Below are positions 48,553-56,868 of a stretch of 64,000 nucleotides of DNA, piece after piece (the first letter of the stretch is position 1; each line of letters opens with the position of its first letter). A program made the translations under genes and the position numbers. Under the pieces are notes generated by a model, which worked only from the letters and a program-made list of their open reading frames with translations, did no database searches and had not been told where the DNA came from. Source of the DNA: Duganella zoogloeoides (GTDB taxonomy: Bacteria; Pseudomonadota; Gammaproteobacteria; Burkholderiales; Burkholderiaceae_D); NCBI RefSeq assembly GCF_034479515.1, contig NZ_CP140152.1, positions 2,480,001-2,544,000 of the forward strand. Reading direction: 5' to 3'.

Positions 48553-49887
48553 ATGAAGAAAATGTTGATTTCCCTCGTAGCCCTGGCTGCGATGGCCATG
48601 TCCTCGACGGCACAGGGCGCCAGTGCCTGCGTCGATAAAGCTGCGTTCTGCGTCAAGGTCGTAGGCGAACTGGTCCAGGCCCACGTCTGGAACTACGCCG
48701 CAAAGACTGGCCTGGTGCTGGGCCCGAATAACCTGACCGGCCTGATCACCACCTTGTACAACGCGATGGACGTGGTCTCGCGTGAGCAGGTCGGCATGAT
48801 CCCGGCCGTGTCCGCTGACATGACGTTCGCCCGCGCTGCCGTCGGCCAAGTCGTGACGTCGCCTGTCGCTCCTGCCGCAACCGCAACCGACATCACGCCA
48901 GCCGTGACTCCACCGAACGACGGCGATCAGAACATCGGCAACAAGTCGGTGACCCTGACCAAGGCGCGCCGCGTGCCGATCCGCTGGAATGGCGAAGAAA
49001 AGCTGGCACTGGATAACAGCGGCAACAGCTACAACATCATCCTGCGCGACCAGTTCGCCCAGGCCATGCGCACGCTGTGCAATGAAGTCGAATCGGACCT
49101 GACCGCGCTGCACGTCAAGGCCTCGCGCGCTTACGGCACCCCGGGCACCGCGCCCTTCGGCATTGCCAACGACCTCGGCGACACCGCCGGTGCCCTGCGC
49201 ATCTTGGAAGACAACGGCGCCCAAGGCCTCGACTTCCAGATGGTTCTGGGCTCGGCCGCGATGCAAAACATGCGCGGCAAGCAGTCGGGCCTCTTCAACG
49301 TGGAGAAGGCCGGCCGTGAAGACATGCTGCGCGACGGCATCACCGATCGCTTGCAGGGGCTGGCGCTGCGCCAGTCCGCGCAGATCAAGCGCCCAGCGAA
49401 GGGTACTGCTGCCGGCGCCACCACCAATGCAAACGGCTACGCCTTTGGCACCACGGTCATCACCTTGGCTGCCGCCGGTACCGGTTCGTTCGTTGCGGGC
49501 GACGTGATCAGCATCGCCGGCGACCCTGAAAACAAGTACGTGGTTTCGTCCGGCGACGCCAGCTCGGCGGATGGCGGCACCATCACCATCGCTGCGCCTG
49601 GTCTGCTGCAAGCGATCCCGGCCGCTGCTACCGCGATCACCGTCGCCAACGTCGCGGCGCGCAACCTGTTCTTCGCCCGCTCGGCAATCGTGCTGGCGAC
49701 CCGTGTTCCGGCGCTGCCAGCGCAGGGCGACTCGGCCGCTGACCGTACCATCATCACCGATCCGGTTTCCGGCCTGTCCTTCGAGGTCAGCATGTACATG
49801 CAGTACCGCCAGGTGCAGTACGAGATCGCGCTGGTCTGGGGTGTAGGCGCCGCGAAAGACGAGCACATCGGCATCCTGCTGGGCTAA
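48553..49887 (+). CDS. Major capsid protein (P22 gp5-like) with signal-peptide-like N-terminus
   Basis: 444 residues from ATG 48553. From residue about 60 on it follows the P22-type coat family: NNLTGLITTLYNAMDVVSRE, QVGMIPAVSADMTFARAAVG, VRWNG-like PIRWNGEEKLAL, then GLDFQMVLGSAAMQNMRGKQ and YRQVQYEIALVWGVGA. The first 25 residues (MKKMLISLVALAAMAMSSTA, QGASA) look like a Sec signal peptide with an AxA cleavage site, and residues 26-58 are an extra segment. No alternative ATG exists near the usual start, so the extension seems genuine. AAAGG lies 10 nt upstream. Confidence 0.92.
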   Translation: MKKMLISLVALAAMAMSSTAQGASACVDKAAFCVKVVGELVQAHVWNYAAKTGLVLGPNNLTGLITTLYNAMDVVSREQVGMIPAVSADMTFARAAVGQVVTSPVAPAATATDITPAVTPPNDGDQNIGNKSVTLTKARRVPIRWNGEEKLALDNSGNSYNIILRDQFAQAMRTLCNEVESDLTALHVKASRAYGTPGTAPFGIANDLGDTAGALRILEDNGAQGLDFQMVLGSAAMQNMRGKQSGLFNVEKAGREDMLRDGITDRLQGLALRQSAQIKRPAKGTAAGATTNANGYAFGTTVITLAAAGTGSFVAGDVISIAGDPENKYVVSSGDASSADGGTITIAAPGLLQAIPAAATAITVANVAARNLFFARSAIVLATRVPALPAQGDSAADRTIITDPVSGLSFEVSMYMQYRQVQYEIALVWGVGAAKDEHIGILLG

Positions 49888-49941
49888 TCCTTCAACATCA
49901 CCCGGCGGCCGCCAAGGCGCCGGGCAACCTGCGAGAACGCA

Positions 49942-50313
49942 ATGCCAACCATCAAAGTCAAATCCACCCATCCGGCCACCCAGGGCGCTTTTGTCGTCAT
50001 CGACAAGGCCGACTTCAATCCCGACGTGCACGAGCTGTACGACGACGGCACCGACCAGGGCATGGGCGTCGTCGAGCGCGCGCCCCCCGTCGCCGAGCTG
50101 CAAGCCGCTCACGAGCGCCTGCTGGCGCGCGAACGCGAAATGGACGCCGAGCGCGACCGTCTGGCCGACCAAGCGCGCGCCAACGAAGCCGAAGCTCTGC
50201 GCCTGGCCGACGAGCGCGTCGCTGCCGAGAAGGCCGCAGCGGACAAGGTTGCCGCCGACAAGGCTGCTGCCAAGGCGGCCGAAAAGGCCGCAGCGGAATC
50301 CGCGAAGAAGTAA
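49942..50313 (+). CDS. Small head protein with Ala/Lys/Glu coiled coil
   Basis: 123 residues. N-terminal beta part (TIKVKSTHPATQGAFVVIDK, then FNPDVHELYDDG) and a long charged helix (LLAREREMDAERDRLADQAR, then AAAKAAEKAAAESAKK). It follows the coat gene and precedes a terminator. Possibly a head-tail or decoration component; family not recognised. Confidence 0.75.
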   Translation: MPTIKVKSTHPATQGAFVVIDKADFNPDVHELYDDGTDQGMGVVERAPPVAELQAAHERLLAREREMDAERDRLADQARANEAEALRLADERVAAEKAAADKVAADKAAAKAAEKAAAESAKK

Positions 50314-50334
50314 AGCACCACCAGCATCACGACC

Positions 50335-50357
50335 AGCCCGCCGCGCGCGGGCTTTTT
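50335..50357 (+). terminator. Intrinsic terminator in late operon
   Basis: AGCCCGC pairs with GCGGGCT around CGCGC, followed by TTTTT. Confidence 0.75.
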
Positions 50358-50380
50358 CAATTTCGCCACCGAGATAGCCA

Positions 50381-51259
50381 ATGTCCAACACCACCACGAT
50401 CAAAGTAGGCGAGTCCGCCAAGACCATCATGCTGTCCGAGGGCAAAGCGCTGGTCCTGACCGGCGCGCCAGGCACCTCCGGTGTGGCCTACCTGCTGGAC
50501 CAGGCGCTCGGCGGTACCAACTCGCTGCGGTCGTGGACCGTCGGCGCGGGCGCTCTCGCGGCCATTGGCCCGTACGAAAATACCCAGAAAATCCACATTA
50601 CCTGTTCGGCCGGCTCGATCGCCGCCACGGTGAAGGAAGCGGTGTTGACGATCTCGGCCACGCCGGCACCAACCGCGCCCGGACAGCCCGCCAAGCCCGT
50701 GCTGACCGCGATGGCCGGCGCCGTGAGCTTGGCCTGGACGCCCGGTGCCGCAGGCAGTACCGCGACCACCGGCAACATCTGGACCGACATCAACGGCAAC
50801 GTGACGCAGTTGACCGCGAATCCACAGGTCATCACCGCGCCGGCTGGCACGCCGTACACCGGCACGGTGACCACGCTGAACGCGCAGGGCGCCGGCCTGG
50901 CATCGGTTCAGGCGGATGCGGTGACGCCGACGGCCGCACCAGCTACGCTGCGCACGTTCGAGACATTCGATGTCGCTGGCAACAACACCAACACGTTCAA
51001 CCGCGTGGCGGTGGCCGAGCTGGGGCGTGCCAGCCTGATTATCCGCAGCCCTGCCAGCAACACGGCACAGATCGCGCTGGGTTACCGCGATGCCGACAAC
51101 CTCAACAATCCTAACCCCGATTTCAGCGCGCCCGTCCTGATCAACCCCGGCGAGGAAATGTTCAGTGACAACGACCAGATGCAGTACTACGCACGACAGA
51201 ACGCCGCTACCGCCGTGACCGGCCAATTTGTAGAAGTCGAGAGAGTGATCACGCTATGA
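50381..51259 (+). CDS. Head-associated protein with Ig/Fn3-like domain
   Basis: 292 residues. Residues 95-190 look like a fibronectin-III or Ig-like sandwich: PGQPAKPVLTAMAGAVSLAW, GTPYTGTVTTLNAQGAGLAS. The C-terminal 100 residues (AELGRASLIIRSPASNTAQI, then NPGEEMFSDNDQMQYYAR) are beta-rich. Such domains often decorate capsids and bind glycans. Coupled by ATGA to the Asp-box gene. Confidence 0.78.
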   Translation: MSNTTTIKVGESAKTIMLSEGKALVLTGAPGTSGVAYLLDQALGGTNSLRSWTVGAGALAAIGPYENTQKIHITCSAGSIAATVKEAVLTISATPAPTAPGQPAKPVLTAMAGAVSLAWTPGAAGSTATTGNIWTDINGNVTQLTANPQVITAPAGTPYTGTVTTLNAQGAGLASVQADAVTPTAAPATLRTFETFDVAGNNTNTFNRVAVAELGRASLIIRSPASNTAQIALGYRDADNLNNPNPDFSAPVLINPGEEMFSDNDQMQYYARQNAATAVTGQFVEVERVITL

Positions 51260-52506
51260 CCCGCACCGTCCGCGCAGCAACCCCCCGCGCCAATCCTCAG
51301 TACACGATGACCGGTGTCGAATACATCGCACCGGGCGCATCTGTGATTGGCATTTCTAAAAACGGCGCTCGATTTTACGGCTCGACTGGCAACATCCTCA
51401 AAATGTGCCTGGATCTGGCCACAGCCAGTACGCCGACGTGGACCAACGTTCATGATTTCACGGCCGAGGGCGTCACCAACCACACGGTGGGCGGCATCCA
51501 CGAGATGTTCAACGGCGAGGTGCTGGTTGCCTGTACCAACGGCAGCGGTTTCTCGGCGCTGTACCTGTCCCTGGGCTGGTCAGCAAATCCTGCCACGGCC
51601 ACGTGGACCAAGGTGCTGACCGCAACGAACGGCATATTCAGCCCGCAATACTCGCTGACCGATTTCTGCTCGGGCACCAACGGCGTGGTGTACCTGATCG
51701 ACTCCAATACCGCGCAGACGCTGGGCGGCGAGTCGAACGCAGCTACCGACGCAACGCGCGGCGGCTTCGGTATGCTCTCGACCGATTTCGGCAAGACCTG
51801 GACCAAGGTCTTCGACCTGGTGGCCTATGCGACGTCGCGGGGATTTCCGTACGCGTCCGGCCTGCACACCCACGGGAGTTGCTACGACGAGGTGGATGAT
51901 CGCATCTACCAGATGTACGGCGATAACACCGGCCAAGGCAAAGACGTAGCAGGCATTAGCTTTGCGCAGGTCGTGTACAGCGACGATCGTGGCGTTACGT
52001 GGAACCGACTGCCCAACCCCGCGAAATACGACACCAATGCACCCAGCTCAGCGAGCACCATCCAGTACATCAGCGTGGCGCCTCTCGAAACCTGCGTACT
52101 GTTCAGCCCTGACGTCAACCAGCCAACCGCTGCCGTGATGTACCCGCGAGCAGGCTACCGGCAGTTGGGGGTAGCGCACATCAGCACCACGATTTATTAC
52201 GGCGGTGTGAATGGCTACATGCAGCGCACTGGCGTCGGCATTGACAAGCCGTTGTTCGTCGGCGGTACTGTCGTGCAGACTCAAACTGGCAGTCGCAAGG
52301 TGCAAATTCCGATGCTCCACCCAGGGCAATCTGCATGGTCGCGCCTGGACTACGATATCCCGGTGCAGTCTCCCAACATTACCGGCTACGGGTTTGGCCG
52401 CGTGTTTGGCCCGTTTGCCAACAATCGAATCGTAGCAACTTGCCGCCACAGCGTCGGCGGATCCGGTAGCACGTTGATGCGCGCAACGCTGGTAAACCCT
52501 ACGTAA
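51256..52506 (+). CDS. Asp-box (BNR) beta-propeller protein
   Basis: 416 residues. Two Asp-boxes, STDFGKTW (175-182) and SDDRGVTW (242-249), and related strands (SGFSALYLSLGW, NGVVYLIDSNTA) indicate a sialidase-type six-bladed propeller. The arginine triad needed for sialidase catalysis cannot be assigned from this sequence, so a binding role is as likely as an enzyme. It is coupled to the Ig-like protein and lies between coat and connector genes, which is unusual. Confidence 0.82.
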   Translation: MTRTVRAATPRANPQYTMTGVEYIAPGASVIGISKNGARFYGSTGNILKMCLDLATASTPTWTNVHDFTAEGVTNHTVGGIHEMFNGEVLVACTNGSGFSALYLSLGWSANPATATWTKVLTATNGIFSPQYSLTDFCSGTNGVVYLIDSNTAQTLGGESNAATDATRGGFGMLSTDFGKTWTKVFDLVAYATSRGFPYASGLHTHGSCYDEVDDRIYQMYGDNTGQGKDVAGISFAQVVYSDDRGVTWNRLPNPAKYDTNAPSSASTIQYISVAPLETCVLFSPDVNQPTAAVMYPRAGYRQLGVAHISTTIYYGGVNGYMQRTGVGIDKPLFVGGTVVQTQTGSRKVQIPMLHPGQSAWSRLDYDIPVQSPNITGYGFGRVFGPFANNRIVATCRHSVGGSGSTLMRATLVNPT

Positions 52507-52515
52507 GGAACGCAG

Positions 52516-53034
52516 ATGCCCCTCATCATCGAAACCGGCGCCGGCCTGCCGGATGCTGACAGCTATGCCAGCGTGGCCGAGGCTGATCGCCAGCTGGCCG
52601 CCTTGGGCGTGACCTACTGGGCGCCGCTGGATGAGTCCGACAAAGAAGTCGCGCTCCGCAACGCGACCCGGTTCATGCGTACGAACTACCGCCTGCGCTG
52701 GGCCGGCCAGCGCGTCCACCAGACCCAAGCGCTGGACTGGCCGCGCTACGACGTCTGCGTTGACGGGTGGCCTGTCCGCAGCGACGTCGTGCCGACTGAG
52801 GTTGTCAGCGCCTGCATCGACCTGGCGGCGCGGGCAGGGCGCGGCGAGCAGCTGATGCCCGATCTCGACACCGGCTCGAACGTCGTGAAGCGCGACAAGA
52901 CCGGTCCGCTGGAGACGGAATACTTCCAGAACACGACCGAGGCGCGCGAGCGCTTCGTGGCCGTGGATGCCGCGCTGGCGCCGTTCTTCGGCGCGACCGG
53001 TGGCGCGGGCATGATCAAGTTGGTGCGCGGATGA
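52516..53034 (+). CDS. DnaT-like head-tail connector protein
   Basis: 172 residues. ETGAGLPDADSYASVAEADR, then QLAALGVTYW, ATRFMRTNYRLRWAGQRV, and QALDWPRYDVCVDGWPV match the family annotated as DnaT-like in phage head-tail joining modules. It overlaps the next gene by 4 bp. A connector role is more likely than replication. Confidence 0.87.
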   Translation: MPLIIETGAGLPDADSYASVAEADRQLAALGVTYWAPLDESDKEVALRNATRFMRTNYRLRWAGQRVHQTQALDWPRYDVCVDGWPVRSDVVPTEVVSACIDLAARAGRGEQLMPDLDTGSNVVKRDKTGPLETEYFQNTTEARERFVAVDAALAPFFGATGGAGMIKLVRG

Positions 53035-53405
53035 GCAAATACCCTGTGGTGCACATCGAAGGCTGCGCTGTGCACGAAAATACCTACACTTCCGGCGGCA
53101 AGGTTTGGACTGTCACCAACCTGGTGGCGCGCGCCAAGGACATCGAACCTTTCGATTTGCCGCTGGCGGCGATCTATGCGGGTGTCGATGTCTGGACGCC
53201 GACGGGTTCCGCCTACGGCATGGCCTTCCACATGCGCCGCGCGCTGGACGTGGACACCAGTTACCCGATCATCCTCTGCGAAGAGGGCTTCATCATGGAC
53301 GGGTGGCACCGCGTGCTGCGCGCGTTGATCGACGGCAAGGCCACCATCAAGGCTGTGCGCTTCCCGAAGACGCCGCCGCATGATTACCTCCAGGCGACCA
53401 CATGA
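53031..53405 (+). CDS. ParB-like fold protein in connector module
   Basis: 124 residues. The C-terminal half SYPIILCEEGFIMDGWHRVL, then RALIDGKATIKAVRFPKTPP has the ParB/sulfiredoxin-like D-G-x-H-R motif. Similar proteins occur among head-tail genes of siphophages; whether it is active as a nuclease or NTPase is not known. Coupled on both sides. Confidence 0.75.
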   Translation: MSKYPVVHIEGCAVHENTYTSGGKVWTVTNLVARAKDIEPFDLPLAAIYAGVDVWTPTGSAYGMAFHMRRALDVDTSYPIILCEEGFIMDGWHRVLRALIDGKATIKAVRFPKTPPHDYLQATT

Positions 53406-53776
53406 CCGACTACGCCAAGAAAGCGCGCGAGACCGACGGCAAGCTGCGCAAGAAGGGCGGCACGGTCACACTGCGCCGGATCGTGCTGGGCGACGACGAT
53501 CCTGACACGGGCAAGCCCGAACAGACGATCACCGACTTCGCGGCCGCCGGCGTCAAGTTCGGCTATGTGGCCGAGCGCATCGACGGCAAACTGATCCAGT
53601 CCGGTGACCAGGAGCTGTTGTTGTCGCCGCTGCAACTGACCGGCCAGCCGCTGCCGGAGCCGTCCACCGGCGACCTGGTGCTGATCAACGGCGCCAGGTT
53701 CGCCATCCACAACGTCGCCAAGCTCGAGCCGACCGACGTCGTGATCCTCTACACCCTGCAACTGCGAGGCAACTGA
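53402..53776 (+). CDS. Head-closure-like protein
   Basis: 124 residues: GGTVTLRRIVLGDDDPDTGK, then QSGDQELLLSPLQLTGQPLP, then GARFAIHNVAKLEPTDVVIL. The small beta-barrel layout and position are typical of head-closure or stopper proteins. The next gene begins on the last base of its stop. Confidence 0.78.
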   Translation: MTDYAKKARETDGKLRKKGGTVTLRRIVLGDDDPDTGKPEQTITDFAAAGVKFGYVAERIDGKLIQSGDQELLLSPLQLTGQPLPEPSTGDLVLINGARFAIHNVAKLEPTDVVILYTLQLRGN

Positions 53777-54174
53777 TGGCTGGATCCTTCAGCGCTGACC
53801 TGACCAACTTTATCCGCCACACTGGCGGCAACATCGACAAGGCGCACCGCATGGCCATCGTGCTGGTGGCGCAGGGCGTGGTGATGGGTTCGCCCGTGGA
53901 CACCGGGCGCTTCCGTGGGAACTGGCAGTTCGGCAAGGTGCTGCCGCAGGGCACACTACCCACGCTCGACACCTCTGGCGCCGCCGCGATCGCGCGCATC
54001 GCCGGCCAGACGGTCGGCGTGAAAGCCGGCGGCGAGGTTTGGGTCGTCAATAACCTGCCGTACGCGGGCAAGCTCGAATACGGCTACAGTCAGCAAGCGC
54101 CCAGCGGCATGGTGCGCGTCACCCTGTCCAACCTGCCGGCGGCGCTGGAAAACTACGTCCGAGGCCTGCAATGA
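53776..54174 (+). CDS. HK97 gp10-like tail-joining protein
   Basis: 132 residues. HRMAIVLVAQGVVMGSPVDT, then GRFRGNWQFGKVLP and NNLPYAGKLEYGYSQQAPSG are the HK97 gp10/phage neck signature. It acts in head-tail joining. The stop overlaps the next start. Confidence 0.88.
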   Translation: MAGSFSADLTNFIRHTGGNIDKAHRMAIVLVAQGVVMGSPVDTGRFRGNWQFGKVLPQGTLPTLDTSGAAAIARIAGQTVGVKAGGEVWVVNNLPYAGKLEYGYSQQAPSGMVRVTLSNLPAALENYVRGLQ

Positions 54175-54593
54175 GCAACAAGATCATCCGCTCCGCGCTC
54201 GAAGGTCACCTCAAGGCTTGGGCCGCCGCGCAGGTGCCGCCGCTGCCGGTGTTCCTTGAGAACCGGAGCAAGGTGCCGGCCACGGGCGAGCGCCACCTGC
54301 GTGCCGACCTGATGCCGGCGGAAACACTCGACCCCAGCCAAGGCGCGCAGCACCGGCGCTACCACGGCATGTATCAGGTGGGCGTGTTCCTGCCTGAGAA
54401 CGAGGGCACCGGCGACGCCGACGATTTGGCTAAAGCCATCGAGGTGCTGTTCAAGTGTCCGACCGTTATCGCCAAGCTGGGCCTCAACGTCCGCATCATG
54501 CAGACGCCATCGATTGTCGCCTCGCGGCCCGACGGCGCCGGCTTCTGGATGACACCCATCACCATCAAATACTCGGCTGACGACTTCAGCTAA
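54171..54593 (+). CDS. Tail terminator-like protein (DUF4128-type)
   Basis: 140 residues: KIIRSALEGHLKAWAAAQVP, then RHLRADLMPAETLDPSQGAQ, then YQVGVFLPENEGTGDADDLA. The alpha/beta pattern matches the DUF4128 tail-completion family. It caps the tail tube end that meets the head. A strong terminator follows. Confidence 0.82.
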   Translation: MSNKIIRSALEGHLKAWAAAQVPPLPVFLENRSKVPATGERHLRADLMPAETLDPSQGAQHRRYHGMYQVGVFLPENEGTGDADDLAKAIEVLFKCPTVIAKLGLNVRIMQTPSIVASRPDGAGFWMTPITIKYSADDFS

Positions 54594-54618
54594 ACCGCCG
54601 CACATCGCACCATCCACC

Positions 54619-54642
54619 AGCGCCTTCGGGCGCTTTTTTTTC
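54619..54642 (+). terminator. Intrinsic terminator in late operon
   Basis: AGCGCC-TTCG-GGCGCT stem with UUCG tetraloop followed by eight more T residues. Confidence 0.9.
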
Positions 54643-54659
54643 GTCCGAAAGGTTCTACC

Positions 54660-55838
54660 ATGCCTATTCAAACCCAAGTTCTGACCAAGGTCATCCGCAA
54701 GAAGGAGGCCGTGTTCGGCACGCTGGCCGGCGCCACCGGCGCGCGCGAGTTCCGCAAAGTCAGCGACAGCATCGCGCTGAAGAAGAACAAAATCCAGTCC
54801 GCCGCAATCCAGACCAACGCGCAGCGGCCGATGGCGCGCCACGGCGGCCGCACCGTCGACGGCAACATCGGCGTCGAGCTGGCCCTGGGCCTGATCGATT
54901 CCGAGCTCGCTTCGGTAGTGCGTCGGGACTGGACGGCTGTGGGGCCGCTCACCAACCTGACCGTGACGGCCTCGGCCGCCGCGCCACACTTCGTCCGCGC
55001 CGCTGGCTCGTGGGTCACCGACGGCCTTGCCCTGGGCATGCTGGTCAAATTCAGCGGCTTCACCGCCGGCGCCGCTGCGAACAACGGCAAGCTGTACACG
55101 ATCATCGCGCTCACCGCCACCGAGATCACCGTGGCCGAGACGGTCGTGGCCGCCGCCAGCGCCGCGGCCATCGGCCTGACCGTACCTGGCAAGATTACCT
55201 ACATCCCTGAGACCGGTCACACCAACGACAGCTACACCATCGAGAAATGGTACAGCGCCGTGGGAGAATCCTACCGCTTCACTGGCCAGCGCGTGGCCTC
55301 TATCAACATCGGACTGGCTGCCGATGATAAAGTCTCGGCCGAAATCGCGTATATGGGCCAAGACCGCAAAAAAGATGTGGCACAGTACTTCACCAACCCC
55401 GCCGCTCCTGGCGGTGGCGACATGCTGGTCACGCCTTCTGGCCTGGCGATCATCAACGGCAAGGCCACCAAGGTCTGCACCAACTTCAGCCTCGACATCA
55501 ACGGCAATGCGTCAGTTGGCAAGGTGGTTGGCGCGAACGTCACGCCGGACGTCTTCATGGACATGATCGATGTCAGCGGCCAGATCAGCGTGTACTACGA
55601 GAACGGCGAAATGGATGACTACTTCGACCAGGAGCAGGCCATCTCGCTGATCAACCGCCTCGACGATGGTATCGGCGGCGCGTTCGTCATCGCCATGCCG
55701 TACGTGAAAGTATTCGGCGGCGGCGAGTCGGGCGACAAGGAGATTATCCGCCAGTACGACTACACGGCGGGCCCGAATGCCGCTGGCACCGGCGCCGGCA
55801 AATCGACCATCCTGCTTCAGGATACCACCCTGGTGTAG
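54660..55838 (+). CDS. Major tail tube protein
   Basis: 392 residues. VLTKVIRKKEAVFGTLAGAT, then RTVDGNIGVELALGLIDSEL, RFTGQRVASINIGLAADDKV and MIDVSGQISVYYENGEMDDY follow the phage tail tube family used by long-tailed siphophages. The insert around 100-180 (VTASAAAPHFVRAAGSW, LTATEITVAETVVAAAS) may be an added exposed domain. It precedes the chaperone genes. Confidence 0.88.
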   Translation: MPIQTQVLTKVIRKKEAVFGTLAGATGAREFRKVSDSIALKKNKIQSAAIQTNAQRPMARHGGRTVDGNIGVELALGLIDSELASVVRRDWTAVGPLTNLTVTASAAAPHFVRAAGSWVTDGLALGMLVKFSGFTAGAAANNGKLYTIIALTATEITVAETVVAAASAAAIGLTVPGKITYIPETGHTNDSYTIEKWYSAVGESYRFTGQRVASINIGLAADDKVSAEIAYMGQDRKKDVAQYFTNPAAPGGGDMLVTPSGLAIINGKATKVCTNFSLDINGNASVGKVVGANVTPDVFMDMIDVSGQISVYYENGEMDDYFDQEQAISLINRLDDGIGGAFVIAMPYVKVFGGGESGDKEIIRQYDYTAGPNAAGTGAGKSTILLQDTTLV

Positions 55839-55846
55839 CCCATCCG

Positions 55847-55868
55847 ACCCGGCCGCGCGCCGGGTTTT
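55847..55868 (+). terminator. Intrinsic terminator after tail tube gene
   Basis: ACCCGGC pairs with GCCGGGT around CGCGC, followed by TTTC. Confidence 0.75.
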
Positions 55869-55968
55869 CATTTCGGCGCAAGCCACCCCAGCACGGACCG
55901 GACGCTGTCGCCTTCGTCGGCGCAGCGGCCGGCACCGGCACCTATTCATCCGACGAAAGGTTTTATCC

Positions 55969-56469
55969 ATGAACACCATCACCAACACCGAAACCACCGC
56001 AGTCGCTACCGCTCACAACGCCGCCACCAAGATCCTTGACGCTGGCTTCGATATCGCCCTGCTGCTGGCGCCCGATGCCAAGTCGATCGAGAAAACCTTC
56101 ACGGTCAGCGTGCTGTTCGATGATGACGGTAATCACAAGGCCGGCTTCGAGATCGTGAGCAAGAACTCTACCCAATATCGCGATGTGATCCGCGCCACCT
56201 CGGTCAGCGCGATCAAGCGCAGCCAGACGAAAAAGGAGCAGATCGACGCCAAGACGGATGTTGGCGCCGGCACTCTGTTCGACCTGGGCGAAGACCGCAA
56301 CCAGAAAATCGCTATGGCCGTGGTCGTCGGCCTGCCTGGCTTCGTAAGTGCTGGCCAGCCGGTACCGGTGACCGGCGAATTCCTCAAGGCCGTCTTCGAC
56401 AAGTTCCCGACCTGGCAAGACGCCATCATCGCCGCACTGGAAAAGGACGCCAATTTTTTGGCGATCTAA
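55969..56469 (+). CDS. Tail assembly chaperone (G-type)
   Basis: 166 residues from ATG 55969 with GAAAGG upstream. KTFTVSVLFDDDGNHKAGFE and TGEFLKAVFDKFPTWQDAII, ending ANFLAI. The position between tail tube and tape measure is that of gene G in lambda. Just before its stop lies TTTTTTG (56454-56460) in the right phase for a -1 slip into the next frame, giving a G-T fusion. Confidence 0.85.
   Translation: MNTITNTETTAVATAHNAATKILDAGFDIALLLAPDAKSIEKTFTVSVLFDDDGNHKAGFEIVSKNSTQYRDVIRATSVSAIKRSQTKKEQIDAKTDVGAGTLFDLGEDRNQKIAMAVVVGLPGFVSAGQPVPVTGEFLKAVFDKFPTWQDAIIAALEKDANFLAI
56454..56460 (+). promoter_or_regulatory. Slippery site for -1 programmed frameshift
   Basis: In the G frame the codons are AAT TTT TTG; the heptamer T TTT TTG fits X XXY YYZ. 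After a -1 slip, reading continues as GGC GAT CTA AAG into the T frame, which is open to 56801. Confidence 0.8.
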
Positions 56470-56801
56470 AGCGGCAGCTGCTTGAGCACGCCGAGGCGTC
56501 GCTCAAGCTTTCGGCCAAGCAGAAAGACGGCAAGACATTGCGCTGGCACCTGGAGAAGGTGCTGGAGCAGACCGGCATCACGCCGCCGCAGCTCGACACC
56601 CCACCGATCCCGCATGAGTTGGTGCACGTCTGGGAATACTTCTGCCAGATGAGCGCCAAGCGCACTTGCGGCGCCATGGCAGCCAATCCCATTTCCGACG
56701 AGCAGGTGATGGCCTGGGAGCGGCGGCATGGCATCCGCCTGTCGCCGTTCGAGGGCGAATGCGTCGACGCGCTGGACCAGGTTTTCCTGACTAGCGAGTA
56801 G
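56460..56801 (+). CDS. T extension of tail assembly chaperone, made by -1 frameshift
   Basis: 113 residues in the -1 frame after the slippery site: LKRQLLEHAEASLKLSAKQK, then LRWHLEKVLEQTGITPPQLD and DEQVMAWERRHGIRLSPFEG. No ATG or good ribosome site exists at its start (a TTG at 56538 is the only early candidate), so production as a fusion of about 277 residues with G is the best explanation. It precedes the tape measure gene as in other siphophages. Confidence 0.82.
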   Translation, partial: GDLKRQLLEHAEASLKLSAKQKDGKTLRWHLEKVLEQTGITPPQLDTPPIPHELVHVWEYFCQMSAKRTCGAMAANPISDEQVMAWERRHGIRLSPFEGECVDALDQVFLTSE

Positions 56802-56833
56802 GGCGGCCGCGTGCCGCCTACACCGAATTACCA

Positions 56834-56857
56834 GCCGCCCGCGAGGCGGCATTTTTA
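56834..56857 (+). terminator. Terminator-like hairpin before tape measure gene
   Basis: GCCGCC pairs with GGCGGC around CGCGA, followed by ATTTTTATT. Confidence 0.7.
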
Positions 56858-56868
56858 TTGGGCCTCCC

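Noticed and set aside
48313..50475. 720-codon minus-strand open frame across scaffold, coat and downstream gene
   Set aside because: Crosses three well-supported plus-strand genes and intergenic hairpins; a shadow of GC codon bias.
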